Part shown: positions 17,482 to 26,863 of the stretch, in pieces
How positions within the stretch are numbered: position 1 is the stretch's first letter
Layout: each line of letters opens with the position of its first letter
IMG/VR virus record: IMGVR_UViG_3300032050_000109
Coordinates: 1 to 64,000 of that record
Length of the DNA: 64,000 bases
Reading direction: 5' to 3' (one strand)
Origin: a virus
Notes under the pieces: model-generated
The model's input: only the letters and a program-made list of their open reading frames with translations
Database searches by the model: none
What the model was told of the DNA's origin: nothing
Program-made: the position numbers and the translations under genes

Positions 17482-19197
17482 TTAATTTATATAACTACTT
17501 ACATCTTCTGTTTTTTCAGTATACAACAAAATATCGTTTTGATAAACATCTATTTTTTTTGTATTTTTGCTCAAATTATTAAAATTCCAAGCATGTATAC
17601 AAGAAACCGTGTGATTAATATATGTAGTTGTATTATCCGTAAATTCTACTTTTATAAATCTTTTAATTTCGTTGGGTGTATAATTATATGTTAGTAATAT
17701 ATATTCATCTTTGTATTTATACAATCTTGTGGTACATCCTCTATATTTACTGTCGTAATTAGATACCGAGGTTTCAGTATTCCATATGGTATCTTTAAAA
17801 TCATTTTTCATTTGATCTCCACCGGATTTTTTTAAAATTTCATCGTCTTTATTTTTTTTAAGATAATCGTATATAAAAACTTCTACTATTTTAAAATCAT
17901 TATTATTATAAATTTCATGTAAATAATTTTTATAATCTAATTCACATGTTATTTTTTTAATTTTATTTAAAAAATAGTCTATTTCACAATAGAAATAGTG
18001 AAAAGATATGTCCGGTGGATTATTATTATCATTGTAATAAAATAATCCTTTTTTATTTTGAAAAAAACATTCTAATGGAATATTTTTTATATATTTTCTA
18101 GAGTTTGGTCCGTACAAATCGTCAACTTCAAATCTTTGAAAATGTGTATAGCCCAAATTTTTAGCATACATTAAAGAATTAAATAAATTTATTAATACAG
18201 ATAAACCGTGTTTTTGGAGACTATAAGATATATCGTGACATTCCATATTACCAATTAATTTCCAAGTATCTAAATACGGTAAATTAGTATAGGTATCACT
18301 AAACAGGTTATTATTACTATCATATAAATAATATTTAACTCCGTTTATAATGTTTATGTCTATAAGAGTATTAGAAACTAAGAGTACTTCGTGTCCATCT
18401 TCTTTCATCCAATTTAAAGTATTACTTAGTTTATTTTTGATAGCATCGTTATGAACAAAACTATCAATTATAGTAATAGTTTTATTTACATGATGTACAT
18501 ATCTACGTTCTAATTCTCTTTTTATTATTTCATTATTAACATTTTTTTCCTCATCGGTTTTAGTACTAAATACACACGACTCTCTAAACCTATAAATTCC
18601 AACACATTTATCATTATCACAATAACCATCGCCGTTTTTTAAAAGTTCAAAATTAAAAATCCAATCGGGATATGGATAATTCAAAAATTTATCCATTGTA
18701 TTTATTTCTAATCTTCTATACACTCTACCAAAACAAATATAATTTGTTATAAGCAGATCTTTCAATTTAACAATCTTTAAAGAACTACAAACCCAGTGTG
18801 TTTCTGGAAATATTTTATCATTTTGTTTATACTTACATCCAGAAGAATAGACTACATATTGTTTATTATTGTCTAAAAAACTAACGGCTCTTTGAAAATA
18901 ATTTATATCTGTAAGATAATCGTCTCCATCTATATAAAATACGTATTCGCCTTTACATTCTTTATTAAGAATGATTGGATTGTGAGAAACGCCGTAATTA
19001 ACACTGTTATCCAACAATTTCAAATTTTTTAAATGAGAAAATTTACTATGAATAATATTGTAAGTGTTATCATTAGAACCATCATCCCTAACTATTATTT
19101 CATATTCAAAATCAACTTGTTGATTAAGTACAGAATTTACACATTCCTCTATGTACTCTTCAAATTTATAACACGGTATTATTACGCTTAATTTCAT
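17482..19197 (-). CDS. GT2-family glycosyltransferase with C-terminal extension
   Basis: About 571 residues from the ATG at 19197; the longer frame would overlap the upstream gene and lacks a better start. Residues 1-220 are a GT-A, GT2 transferase: MKLSVIIPCYKFEEYIEECV, the nucleotide-binding RDDGSNDNT, and the metal-binding DxD-like YIDGDDYL. The middle and C-terminal two-thirds (NTLIDINIINGVKYYLYDSN onward) are unfamiliar. The region near 300-450 carries many Tyr/Asn residues and FEVDDLYG, possibly a second transferase-like module. The last 80 residues look like a small beta domain. It lies between two other multidomain sugar-modifying genes in a tight array with gaps of 4-16 bp. Confidence 0.85.
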   Translation of the reverse strand: MKLSVIIPCYKFEEYIEECVNSVLNQQVDFEYEIIVRDDGSNDNTYNIIHSKFSHLKNLKLLDNSVNYGVSHNPIILNKECKGEYVFYIDGDDYLTDINYFQRAVSFLDNNKQYVVYSSGCKYKQNDKIFPETHWVCSSLKIVKLKDLLITNYICFGRVYRRLEINTMDKFLNYPYPDWIFNFELLKNGDGYCDNDKCVGIYRFRESCVFSTKTDEEKNVNNEIIKRELERRYVHHVNKTITIIDSFVHNDAIKNKLSNTLNWMKEDGHEVLLVSNTLIDINIINGVKYYLYDSNNNLFSDTYTNLPYLDTWKLIGNMECHDISYSLQKHGLSVLINLFNSLMYAKNLGYTHFQRFEVDDLYGPNSRKYIKNIPLECFFQNKKGLFYYNDNNNPPDISFHYFYCEIDYFLNKIKKITCELDYKNYLHEIYNNNDFKIVEVFIYDYLKKNKDDEILKKSGGDQMKNDFKDTIWNTETSVSNYDSKYRGCTTRLYKYKDEYILLTYNYTPNEIKRFIKVEFTDNTTTYINHTVSCIHAWNFNNLSKNTKKIDVYQNDILLYTEKTEDVSSYIN

Positions 19198-19201
19198 ATG
19201 A

Positions 19202-21841
19202 TTAATTTTTAACAAAAACAATATCGCCCCACTGATGATATGTGTAAAACCAATACTTTTTAATAAAATTAAAGTTTGACAAATATTTAACTATATCTTC
19301 TTCCGAAGCATTTCCTTCATACATATTACCTATGTTTACTTCTGTTTTTATTATCTTTAACGAAGGTGAGTGTAGTAAATCTCCGAATCCTTCTAAAACC
19401 TGTAAATCTGATCCTTGACAATCTACTACTAACATATTAATATCATTCCAATTAAAATCAGTCTGACTATTGACATATGTATCAAATCTTTTTGTCAATA
19501 CCGATATTTTATTATTATAGTGAATGTGTGGATATTGTTTTTTATGTTCTTCTCCTAACTCTAAAACGGAAGAACTTTCTTCGTTATTTGATATATTAAA
19601 ATTTTTAATTATATCATCTTTATTATAAAGAGTAAACGGTAACCAATATTGTTTTTTACCAAACTTAGCCGTATTATTAATTAATTTATTTAATATTAAA
19701 TAATTGGCTTCGACCCAAACCATTGTATCTACATCATTTTTAACATATTCTTTAACTTCAGCTCCTACGTGAGATCCTACATGGCAAATTCCTTTTATAT
19801 TAGCAATTTCTTTTTTAAGGAATTCTATATCAGTAACTAGTAACTCTTTTTTATTTTCTTTTTTTGCATATATAGTTGCATTATCTATATTTAGATAATT
19901 GTCAATTATATCTTCGTTATTTTTACTGTGATTTCTAACTTGTAAAATACTAAATCCATGTGATTCTAATATTTCCACTAGCTTTTTAACACGTTTGTCT
20001 TTATTGTCATGATATTCCAATAAAATTGAATCGGTGATATCATAAATATTTTTGTTTAGATTTTCTAATATAGAATACTCGGCTCCTTCTACGTCTAGTT
20101 TAAGCAGAGATATTTGTTTAATGTTATAATCATTAACTATTTTTTCCAAAGTAGTACAATCTACGGTTTGAGTACAAGTATTAGTATTAGCGTGTTCTTT
20201 ATATAAAGAACTTAACGTAGTACAATCATCGTTTGTATACAAATCAACCGTCCCCACAAAGTCAGAGATAGCTTTATTAATAATTGTAATTCTGTTTTCG
20301 TCGTTAAAAATACTACGTAAGTTTGATAAACAATTTATGTTTGGCTCTATAGCAAAAATTTGTTTTGCGTTTTTATCAAAACACAGTTTAGAAAATAATC
20401 CTGAGTTTGCACCTATATCTATAACTGTAGATAAATTATCTATACCATAACAATCATAATTTTTTTTCACAAACATTTCTAGATAGTTGTGAAATAACAA
20501 ATCAAAAGGATTTATTATATTAAATTTAAATTTATCATTCTTTCTATTTTTATCAATATACAATTCCGTAGACGTTATTATTTTTTTATTTAGATCATAT
20601 ATTTCTATTAAAAATCCACGAAACGTATCTTCTTTTTCAAAATCAAACACGTGTGTTGGAATAGGAATGGTCCAAAATGTCGAATTTTTATAAAAAATAT
20701 TCTTAAAATTATAGATAGGAATATTTGAATCAACATCTTTTATAACAACGTGACATTCTATATTTTTATCGCTTAAATATTCAAAAACAATTTTATTTGA
20801 ATTTTCAAACTTAACGTTGAATAAATTATTAATTTTAACAGATGTATCTAATGTTGTTTTGGGGTCGGTAGACTCATTGATAACGGTATCAGATATGAAA
20901 TTTTTTATTAAAAATAGATTATCTTCCAAATCATTAGTTAACCACGTAATATTTTTATATTTATTGTACATCCCACAGTATACAGGTAGATTATACATCA
21001 ATATAGGCATATTCCAACCAATTGCTTCTCTTAAAACTAAAGGACTTGTTTCTTTATCGTTAGCGTGTCCTCTTGAAGTAAAAATAAAAACATCCATAGC
21101 GTTGTAAAACGTATCAACGTCTCGTCTTTCTCCCCACCATTTACAATTTGCAGGAAAACTTTTCATTAAAGGTTCCCAATAGCTTTTAAAATTATCCGCT
21201 TGGTTACCGACAAAATGAAATTGTACGTTTTTATCTAATAATTTTCTGGCATAATCAATAATTTCAGACTGATTTTTTCTAGAAGTAAACAACCCAACAT
21301 TCAGAAAATGTTTTTTATTAGGATCCAATCCGAGATTTAAAAGTGATTTATTACGATCAGTTTTTACTTTATATGATATAGGATACTCTACCACGTAAGA
21401 TGGTATAGATAACGGTGAAAACATGTTTTTTTGATACTCACTAACAAAAACGAAACTATCAGGAAAAAATTGTTTTTGTGAAATATTAAAACTACTGTCG
21501 TGTGAGGTTTCTATGATCTTATATGATCGTTCATTGGTATATATTTTTTTGGATATTTCTCGGTCACAAAAATATTCGGGCAATTCTTCTAAATGAATTA
21601 TATCCGGATTTATATTTTTTATATGATCGATCAATTCGGTTTTATTATCCGTCAGAGTTATAAGTTTATTACCCAATAATTGTTCTATCTGTGATCTTTG
21701 AACAACCAAAACTCCTCCTGTAATATTTGAATATTCAATACAATAAATTTCGTGGTTATTTATCAATTCTAATATTTTTTTTAAAAGGTATTGAGGAGCT
21801 CCTCCGGTAGATAAGTGAGGTGTTATAAACAAAATTTTCAT
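19202..21841 (-). CDS. Trifunctional GT4 glycosyltransferase plus two FkbM methyltransferase domains
   Basis: An 879-residue fusion. Residues 1-320 are a GT4-like GT-B enzyme: MKILFITPHLSTGGAPQYLL, FLNVGLFTSRKNQSE, FTSRGHANDKETSPLVLREA. A beta-rich linker (about 350-440) resembles the one in the 15342-17465 protein. Residues about 465-655 form an FkbM-type SAM methyltransferase (TVIDIGANSGLFSKLCF, FAIEPNINC, LLKLDVEGAEYSILENL). Residues about 670-879 form a second, divergent one (GICHVGSHVGAEVKEYV, MVWVEANYLI, MLVVDCQGSDLQVLEGFG). Together they could add a sugar and methylate hydroxyl groups on it, a known way to mask glycans. The gene starts 4 bp after the recombination gene stop, so the island sits in the replication transcript. 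Confidence 0.87.
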   Translation of the reverse strand: MKILFITPHLSTGGAPQYLLKKILELINNHEIYCIEYSNITGGVLVVQRSQIEQLLGNKLITLTDNKTELIDHIKNINPDIIHLEELPEYFCDREISKKIYTNERSYKIIETSHDSSFNISQKQFFPDSFVFVSEYQKNMFSPLSIPSYVVEYPISYKVKTDRNKSLLNLGLDPNKKHFLNVGLFTSRKNQSEIIDYARKLLDKNVQFHFVGNQADNFKSYWEPLMKSFPANCKWWGERRDVDTFYNAMDVFIFTSRGHANDKETSPLVLREAIGWNMPILMYNLPVYCGMYNKYKNITWLTNDLEDNLFLIKNFISDTVINESTDPKTTLDTSVKINNLFNVKFENSNKIVFEYLSDKNIECHVVIKDVDSNIPIYNFKNIFYKNSTFWTIPIPTHVFDFEKEDTFRGFLIEIYDLNKKIITSTELYIDKNRKNDKFKFNIINPFDLLFHNYLEMFVKKNYDCYGIDNLSTVIDIGANSGLFSKLCFDKNAKQIFAIEPNINCLSNLRSIFNDENRITIINKAISDFVGTVDLYTNDDCTTLSSLYKEHANTNTCTQTVDCTTLEKIVNDYNIKQISLLKLDVEGAEYSILENLNKNIYDITDSILLEYHDNKDKRVKKLVEILESHGFSILQVRNHSKNNEDIIDNYLNIDNATIYAKKENKKELLVTDIEFLKKEIANIKGICHVGSHVGAEVKEYVKNDVDTMVWVEANYLILNKLINNTAKFGKKQYWLPFTLYNKDDIIKNFNISNNEESSSVLELGEEHKKQYPHIHYNNKISVLTKRFDTYVNSQTDFNWNDINMLVVDCQGSDLQVLEGFGDLLHSPSLKIIKTEVNIGNMYEGNASEEDIVKYLSNFNFIKKYWFYTYHQWGDIVFVKN

Positions 21842-21845
21842 AATA

Positions 21846-24800
21846 TTAAATACATACTACTTTACTATATCCTCCTTCTTTTTTTATTTCCACTCTGGTA
21901 TCCACCATATCACGCATTTGGTCCAAATGGCTGATTATCCATATGAACTCAAATTGATGTTTTAAATAATTAAACAACACGCCCATTTGACCCAAATGAT
22001 CACTGTCAGCACATCCAAATCCTTCGTCTATACAAATAATATTTGGTCTAGGCAAATTACTAATATTAATTAAAGCAACTCTAATTGCTAATCCACTTAC
22101 AAACTTCTCCATGCCACTTGCCATTTCAAGTGGCCAACGTTTATCGTCATAAACTATATTAGTCATAATATTCTTACCATCTGTTTGCATAGTTACTGTA
22201 AACTCAACTAACTGTTGAAGAATATTATTAACTTCTTTTTCAATTTCAGGCAAAGTCTTGGTAATAATTTCATACGGAATTCCATCCCGACTTATAACAT
22301 TGGTATATAGTTTATAAGACTCATACGAATCTTCAAGCTCTTTAACTTTGCTAAGTTGATCGGTAGTATTTTTATACTGCAACTCAAGTCTTCCTTTTTC
22401 CGTAGAAATATTAAACAATTTATTATTCAATGATTTAATCTGAGATTCATAATCTTTGATAGAAGATTTTACAACATCAATTTCTGTTATTAACTTGATG
22501 TTATTTTCAATAATATCTTTATTTTTATAAAAATTTTCAATATTATGAATTACATTACTCAAATCGTTTTGTAATCTGATTTTAAAATTTTCATCACGTA
22601 GTATTGCTGTAGACAAAATCTCTTTGGATTTTTCTAATCTAACCTTTTCAGAATTTACACGTTGACATTCTTTGTAACGAGATTCAATGTCACCAAAAAA
22701 ATCTAACTTAGATTTAATAACATTATATTCTTCTACCAATAATTTTCCTTTGTTTTTATCATGTTCCAGTTCTTCTTTAGTCTTGATAGCATCTTTCACA
22801 AAAACGTTATTTATACAATACGTACAATTAGGATCATATTTGTGTTCTTCTAATTTTTTAAGTTTATCAATTTTATTTTTAACTACTACTTTAAGCTTAT
22901 CAATTTCTGAAGATTTTTTTGATTCTTCATCTTTATAAATTTTATATTGATCATAATCGGTTTCTATATTTTCACAACTTTTTAATGAAGAAGATAAACT
23001 ATATAACTCAGTTTCAATAGATGAAAACTTGGTCTTTTTATCATTGATATCTTTTTCAAATCTATTGATATTAGATTCTAAAGATTTCTTTTCGGATTCT
23101 AGTTTAGTAATGTCAATATCAAACGAAGATGTCTTAATAACATTATTTGATAGTTCTAATAACTTGTTATTATGATCATCTTTTTTAGATTCTAAGTCTT
23201 TTACTTCTAAATTGTATTGTGTAATACTTGTATTATTACTATCAATACTACTGGATACATTTTGTAATTCTTGTAGTAACTGTTCTTTGCTTACATTCTT
23301 TAAAAGTGTATTTGTTTCTTTAAACTTATCATTTGCCAAATTATACAATTGATCAAATACAGTTAATCCCATAAATTGGCACAACAAATCTTTACGTTCA
23401 GTTTGACCCAGATCGATAAAAGATCCGGCCTTACTATTTTGTATACTAAGAACCGTTAAAATAAAATCTTCATACGTGCCTACGTAATCTCTGATTATAT
23501 CATTTGTACTTCGCCGAGCTTCTCCGTTTAATGGTACTTCATTACCGTTTTCTATTTTATAGAACTTAACCTCAACTTTAACATTTCCTTTTTTATCGGA
23601 TTTACCATCACGTTCAATAAAGTAATCAACACCGTTGACCTCAAAATTAAATTTACAACGAAAGCTCATCTTTTGAGTATTTAAAACATGTGATGCTTTG
23701 AACCCTTTACTAAACTTATCAAATACACAAAATGCAAGTGCATCCATGATGCTTGATTTACCACTTGCATTTGGTGCAAATAATCCGATAGTGCCTTTTA
23801 GTTTTGTGAAATCAATTATGTTACCCTCACCATAACTAAACATGTTATCAAACTCAAACATCTTTGGCTTCCATCGAATGTTCTTTGGTGTCTTATCTTT
23901 AGATATCTCTTTGTTTAGAGATTTATTTAACTCTTTAACCTTCTCTATGATATCTTTATCTATGTTCTTAGTTAAGAGATTATCTTCAATAAGTTTATTT
24001 TGATAATCTACATTAAAAATGTTGTGTATGTCAAATATCTGACCAGACTTTAAAGTCAAATCATTAGAAAGTTCATCGCCACGAACATAAGTAGTTTCAA
24101 CTAAAGTACATTTTTCTTTAATTTCACTTACGATTTCCTTTACCTGTGAGGGTATAGATTCCCTACAGATTACTCTTAATGTAACCTTCTTTGGAATTGA
24201 TGAAATATCCGTTACTAGTTTGCCTTTGTTAATTTCAACTGTATAAAACCCATAGTCATTAGATAACTCGTAGTGTTTAAATACTTTACGTTTTAAGTCC
24301 CACATCAAAAATCCATGTCCTCTAAGTTCTTCACCATGATTTTGTTGAATCATGCTTGATGCATATGCAATGACTGGTTTATTTTCCTTTTCATCATATT
24401 CTTGTAGAACTTGATGTTTATGAATATCACCCAACATTGCAATATGATGTCCATCAAACAGTTCGTTTGTGATTGCACGATTGCTCACGGTATATCCAAT
24501 ATCAGTAATTGCATTATTTACTGGGCCGTGAAATAGTGCAATATGATGATCCGTACCAACCAGATACTTTGCGGGTACATCGTCTAATTTTACGTATTTT
24601 TCAGGACTATCAAATACACTGAAATTATTAAATAAGATGTTTTCATATCTAAATACATCACTAGCTTTTAAGTAATAAAGATTTGAATGATTTAAACTGT
24701 CTACGATTGGAGTTAAACAATCTAATCTAGATTTATTAGCTAATGTAGCATCATGATTTCCAGCTATGAGAATTGTAGGAAGACGATCTGCACAGTTCTT

Positions 24801-25031
24801 TAAAAATTCACTTCCAATTTTCACACACTCCGGACTTAGATCGGATTTATTATGAAAAATGTCACCTGCAATTACTAACAATGCATTTAGTGTTTTTGCT
24901 TTATCAAGGGCTGCATAAAACTTTTGAAAAACCGACTTATATTCATCGTGTCTTTGTGTAAGACGAATATGAATATCTGCAATGTGCACTATGCAATTGA
25001 TTTTTTCATCTGTATTTTTTAATACAATCAT
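21846..25031 (-). CDS. Fused SbcD-SbcC / gp47-gp46 recombination nuclease
   Basis: A 1061-residue single-chain Mre11-Rad50 (T4 gp47-gp46) complex. Residues 1-340 carry the metallophosphoesterase motifs HIADIHI (17-23), GDIFH (56-60), GNHD (91-94), FHGPV (168-171) and GDIHKHQ (201-207). After a linker (340-385) the Rad50/SbcC ATPase begins with Walker A FAPNASGKSS (418-427). Long coiled coils flank a zinc hook CTYC at 736-739. The C-terminal lobe has the signature-like EMASGMEKFVSGLAIR, Walker B NIICIDEGFG and the switch His in IISHLDQ. It would process DNA ends for recombination-dependent replication. T4 has two genes of 339 and 560 residues, so the fusion is unusual. Overlaps the primase gene by 4 bp. 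Confidence 0.93.
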   Translation of the reverse strand: MIVLKNTDEKINCIVHIADIHIRLTQRHDEYKSVFQKFYAALDKAKTLNALLVIAGDIFHNKSDLSPECVKIGSEFLKNCADRLPTILIAGNHDATLANKSRLDCLTPIVDSLNHSNLYYLKASDVFRYENILFNNFSVFDSPEKYVKLDDVPAKYLVGTDHHIALFHGPVNNAITDIGYTVSNRAITNELFDGHHIAMLGDIHKHQVLQEYDEKENKPVIAYASSMIQQNHGEELRGHGFLMWDLKRKVFKHYELSNDYGFYTVEINKGKLVTDISSIPKKVTLRVICRESIPSQVKEIVSEIKEKCTLVETTYVRGDELSNDLTLKSGQIFDIHNIFNVDYQNKLIEDNLLTKNIDKDIIEKVKELNKSLNKEISKDKTPKNIRWKPKMFEFDNMFSYGEGNIIDFTKLKGTIGLFAPNASGKSSIMDALAFCVFDKFSKGFKASHVLNTQKMSFRCKFNFEVNGVDYFIERDGKSDKKGNVKVEVKFYKIENGNEVPLNGEARRSTNDIIRDYVGTYEDFILTVLSIQNSKAGSFIDLGQTERKDLLCQFMGLTVFDQLYNLANDKFKETNTLLKNVSKEQLLQELQNVSSSIDSNNTSITQYNLEVKDLESKKDDHNNKLLELSNNVIKTSSFDIDITKLESEKKSLESNINRFEKDINDKKTKFSSIETELYSLSSSLKSCENIETDYDQYKIYKDEESKKSSEIDKLKVVVKNKIDKLKKLEEHKYDPNCTYCINNVFVKDAIKTKEELEHDKNKGKLLVEEYNVIKSKLDFFGDIESRYKECQRVNSEKVRLEKSKEILSTAILRDENFKIRLQNDLSNVIHNIENFYKNKDIIENNIKLITEIDVVKSSIKDYESQIKSLNNKLFNISTEKGRLELQYKNTTDQLSKVKELEDSYESYKLYTNVISRDGIPYEIITKTLPEIEKEVNNILQQLVEFTVTMQTDGKNIMTNIVYDDKRWPLEMASGMEKFVSGLAIRVALINISNLPRPNIICIDEGFGCADSDHLGQMGVLFNYLKHQFEFIWIISHLDQMRDMVDTRVEIKKEGGYSKVVCI

Positions 25032-25945
25032 AATTTATTTGTTAACTTATATCGGTACAATAGACTTTCATCCATTCTAACACTGTTACTGATGGTTTGC
25101 CAAGTTTTTTTGTGACCTATTTCATTTGGATCTTTGCCATCCAACAATACCAAGTGTGTTTCTATATTGTTACTTACTAAAAACTCACAGATTTTGATAC
25201 TTGAAGATAAAGCATCGTTATCCAAAAGAACATTTACTCTAGGTGGTTTATTCACCATCAATTTTATTTTTAATTTTCTTGATAGAGTTTTACCAAATAA
25301 AGGTACGACGTTGTATTTAACCGACAAAGCATCAAACGGTCCTTCTACGATTGTGAGAGGTTGATTAAAGTCTGTAAATAATTCAAAGCCAATTATATCT
25401 TTACTACCATCACACAGTCTGTATTTGAGTTTGCCGCCACAAAAATCTCTACCACAATAAAAGTTTAACTTTCCGTCTTTGTCATATGATGGAATAATTA
25501 CCCTATTAGCAAAATTGCCTTCGGAACAGTATCCAATGTTGTATCTAACAATTTCATGAATTGTAAGATTACGTTGTAAACAATAGTTTAAAGCGTGTTT
25601 ATAAGCAAAGTCTTTATTGGGTTTACACAAAGGTTTAAATTCTTCAGGTAAAACGAGATCTTTTTTATCTTCTTCAATTGTATAAGTTATCTTAACTTTG
25701 TCCTTACACAATACCTTATAAAATTCAGCAGGCGCTTTTACTTTCTTCAACAAAGACGTAAAACTTTTACCACTAAAGCCACATACCCAACACTGATAAT
25801 AACCGGTTGTGGTGTTGATATTTAATTTTCTTTTGTGATGTTTACAATTCGGACAAAAAACTAATATTTCATCTCCACCTTTTTGTATATGAGGCTTTTG
25901 CTTAAACAGTTTTGAAAGCGTTTCTATAACAGAACCATTAGTCAT
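25028..25945 (-). CDS. 61: DnaG-type primase (T4 gp61-like)
   Basis: A 305-residue primase. The N-terminal zinc ribbon uses CPNC (31-34) and CWVC (52-55). The core then follows, with RVIIPSYDKDGKLNFYCGR and a TOPRIM domain: LTIVEGPFDALSV holds the catalytic Glu and VLLDNDALSS the metal-binding acidic pair. The length is slightly below T4 gp61 (342), and no helicase domain is attached, so it would act with a separate helicase encoded elsewhere. It makes RNA primers for lagging-strand synthesis. The gene overlaps the fused recombination nuclease by 4 bp (ATGA-type), so the two are translationally coupled. The RuvC-like gene precedes it by 41 bp. Confidence 0.9.
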   Translation of the reverse strand: MTNGSVIETLSKLFKQKPHIQKGGDEILVFCPNCKHHKRKLNINTTTGYYQCWVCGFSGKSFTSLLKKVKAPAEFYKVLCKDKVKITYTIEEDKKDLVLPEEFKPLCKPNKDFAYKHALNYCLQRNLTIHEIVRYNIGYCSEGNFANRVIIPSYDKDGKLNFYCGRDFCGGKLKYRLCDGSKDIIGFELFTDFNQPLTIVEGPFDALSVKYNVVPLFGKTLSRKLKIKLMVNKPPRVNVLLDNDALSSSIKICEFLVSNNIETHLVLLDGKDPNEIGHKKTWQTISNSVRMDESLLYRYKLTNKL

Positions 25946-25986
25946 TTACTATAGTATATCAAAACATTTAAATTTAATCAAGCACT

Positions 25987-26496
25987 TTAATTTTTATATA
26001 AGCCGGCTACGATAGCGTCATACATATCACAGTTGCGTTCATCCCAATTACCTTTTTTATTCTTAACCGTAAAGTTAACAACGTCTGGTATCAACGATTC
26101 CAACTCTTGCTTAACAAAGTCTTTGGACTTTATTCCTTTGATTCTACATTTACCAAATATTTGCTTACGCATTGTATTTACGCTCAATAGGTTTACTTTC
26201 TTTTTAAAGTGTTCTTCTATTATGTATGCAAAGACCGCGTTGTGTCTTGCGAGTGTAATAATCGTTTGTTGACTAGTAAAACCGCCGGCGAACCCGCTTA
26301 GAGCAGCTTCCAAGTTAATTTGTTCAAATAATTTACAATATTTGTTTGATTCCAACTCTGAAATTACATGAAATGTTTTTTCTTTAGTCGTATCAAATTT
26401 TTTTGTGTCAATAAAGCCAGCATCCAGTATCTTTCCGTTTTCACTGAAAGCCCAACCTGTTACTGATGTCGATGAATCTAATCCTAATATAACCAT
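25987..26496 (-). CDS. RuvC-like Holliday junction resolvase
   Basis: A 169-residue RNase-H-fold nuclease. MVILGLDSSTSVTGWA places the first catalytic Asp at 7 after the first strand, Glu63 sits in INLEAALSG, and the C-terminal CDMYDAIVAGLYKN provides Asp157 and Asp160. This four-acid layout and the length match RuvC and phage RuvC-like resolvases. It would cut branched DNA during replication and before packaging, the job done in T4 by the unrelated gp49. It is co-directional with the primase and the SbcD-SbcC fusion. The assignment to the RuvC fold is firm from motifs; the exact junction specificity is inferred. Confidence 0.85.
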   Translation of the reverse strand: MVILGLDSSTSVTGWAFSENGKILDAGFIDTKKFDTTKEKTFHVISELESNKYCKLFEQINLEAALSGFAGGFTSQQTIITLARHNAVFAYIIEEHFKKKVNLLSVNTMRKQIFGKCRIKGIKSKDFVKQELESLIPDVVNFTVKNKKGNWDERNCDMYDAIVAGLYKN

Positions 26497-26508
26497 TTAG
26501 AATATATA

Positions 26509-26832
26509 TTAACGACCAAAAGATCCGTTAGTATATTTCTTATTATTAAAACCTTTTAAATATATTGACTGTTGTAATGATCGTTGACCATCAACAGCGT
26601 CTTTAAACTCGGTTTGTTGTGTACCTTGTTTAATTTTAAAACCCTTGGTTACAGTATAGTTTGTATCAAAAGTACTACCGCCTAACGAAATTTCATTGGA
26701 CCCAACTGTCTTAACGTTTTTTTGTACTGGCTGATATGCGCCGCCTGCGGATTGACCACTAATGTATCTGTCGGATAGACTTTGATTTAATGATTCACGA
26801 TTAATTTTTTTACTATCAGGTGAGGTTGCCAT
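26509..26832 (-). CDS. Small hypothetical protein, probably structural
   Basis: A 107-residue polar protein rich in Gln, Ser, Gly and Lys (for example YISGQSAGGAYQPVQKN and GSTFDTNYTVTKGFKIKQG), without membrane segment or enzyme motif. It lies between the tail genes upstream and RuvC downstream. It looks like a small virion or tail-associated protein, but that is inferred only from composition and neighbours. Confidence 0.65.
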   Translation of the reverse strand: MATSPDSKKINRESLNQSLSDRYISGQSAGGAYQPVQKNVKTVGSNEISLGGSTFDTNYTVTKGFKIKQGTQQTEFKDAVDGQRSLQQSIYLKGFNNKKYTNGSFGR

Positions 26833-26863
26833 ATTTTTATTGTGTTATATATAATAAATATAA

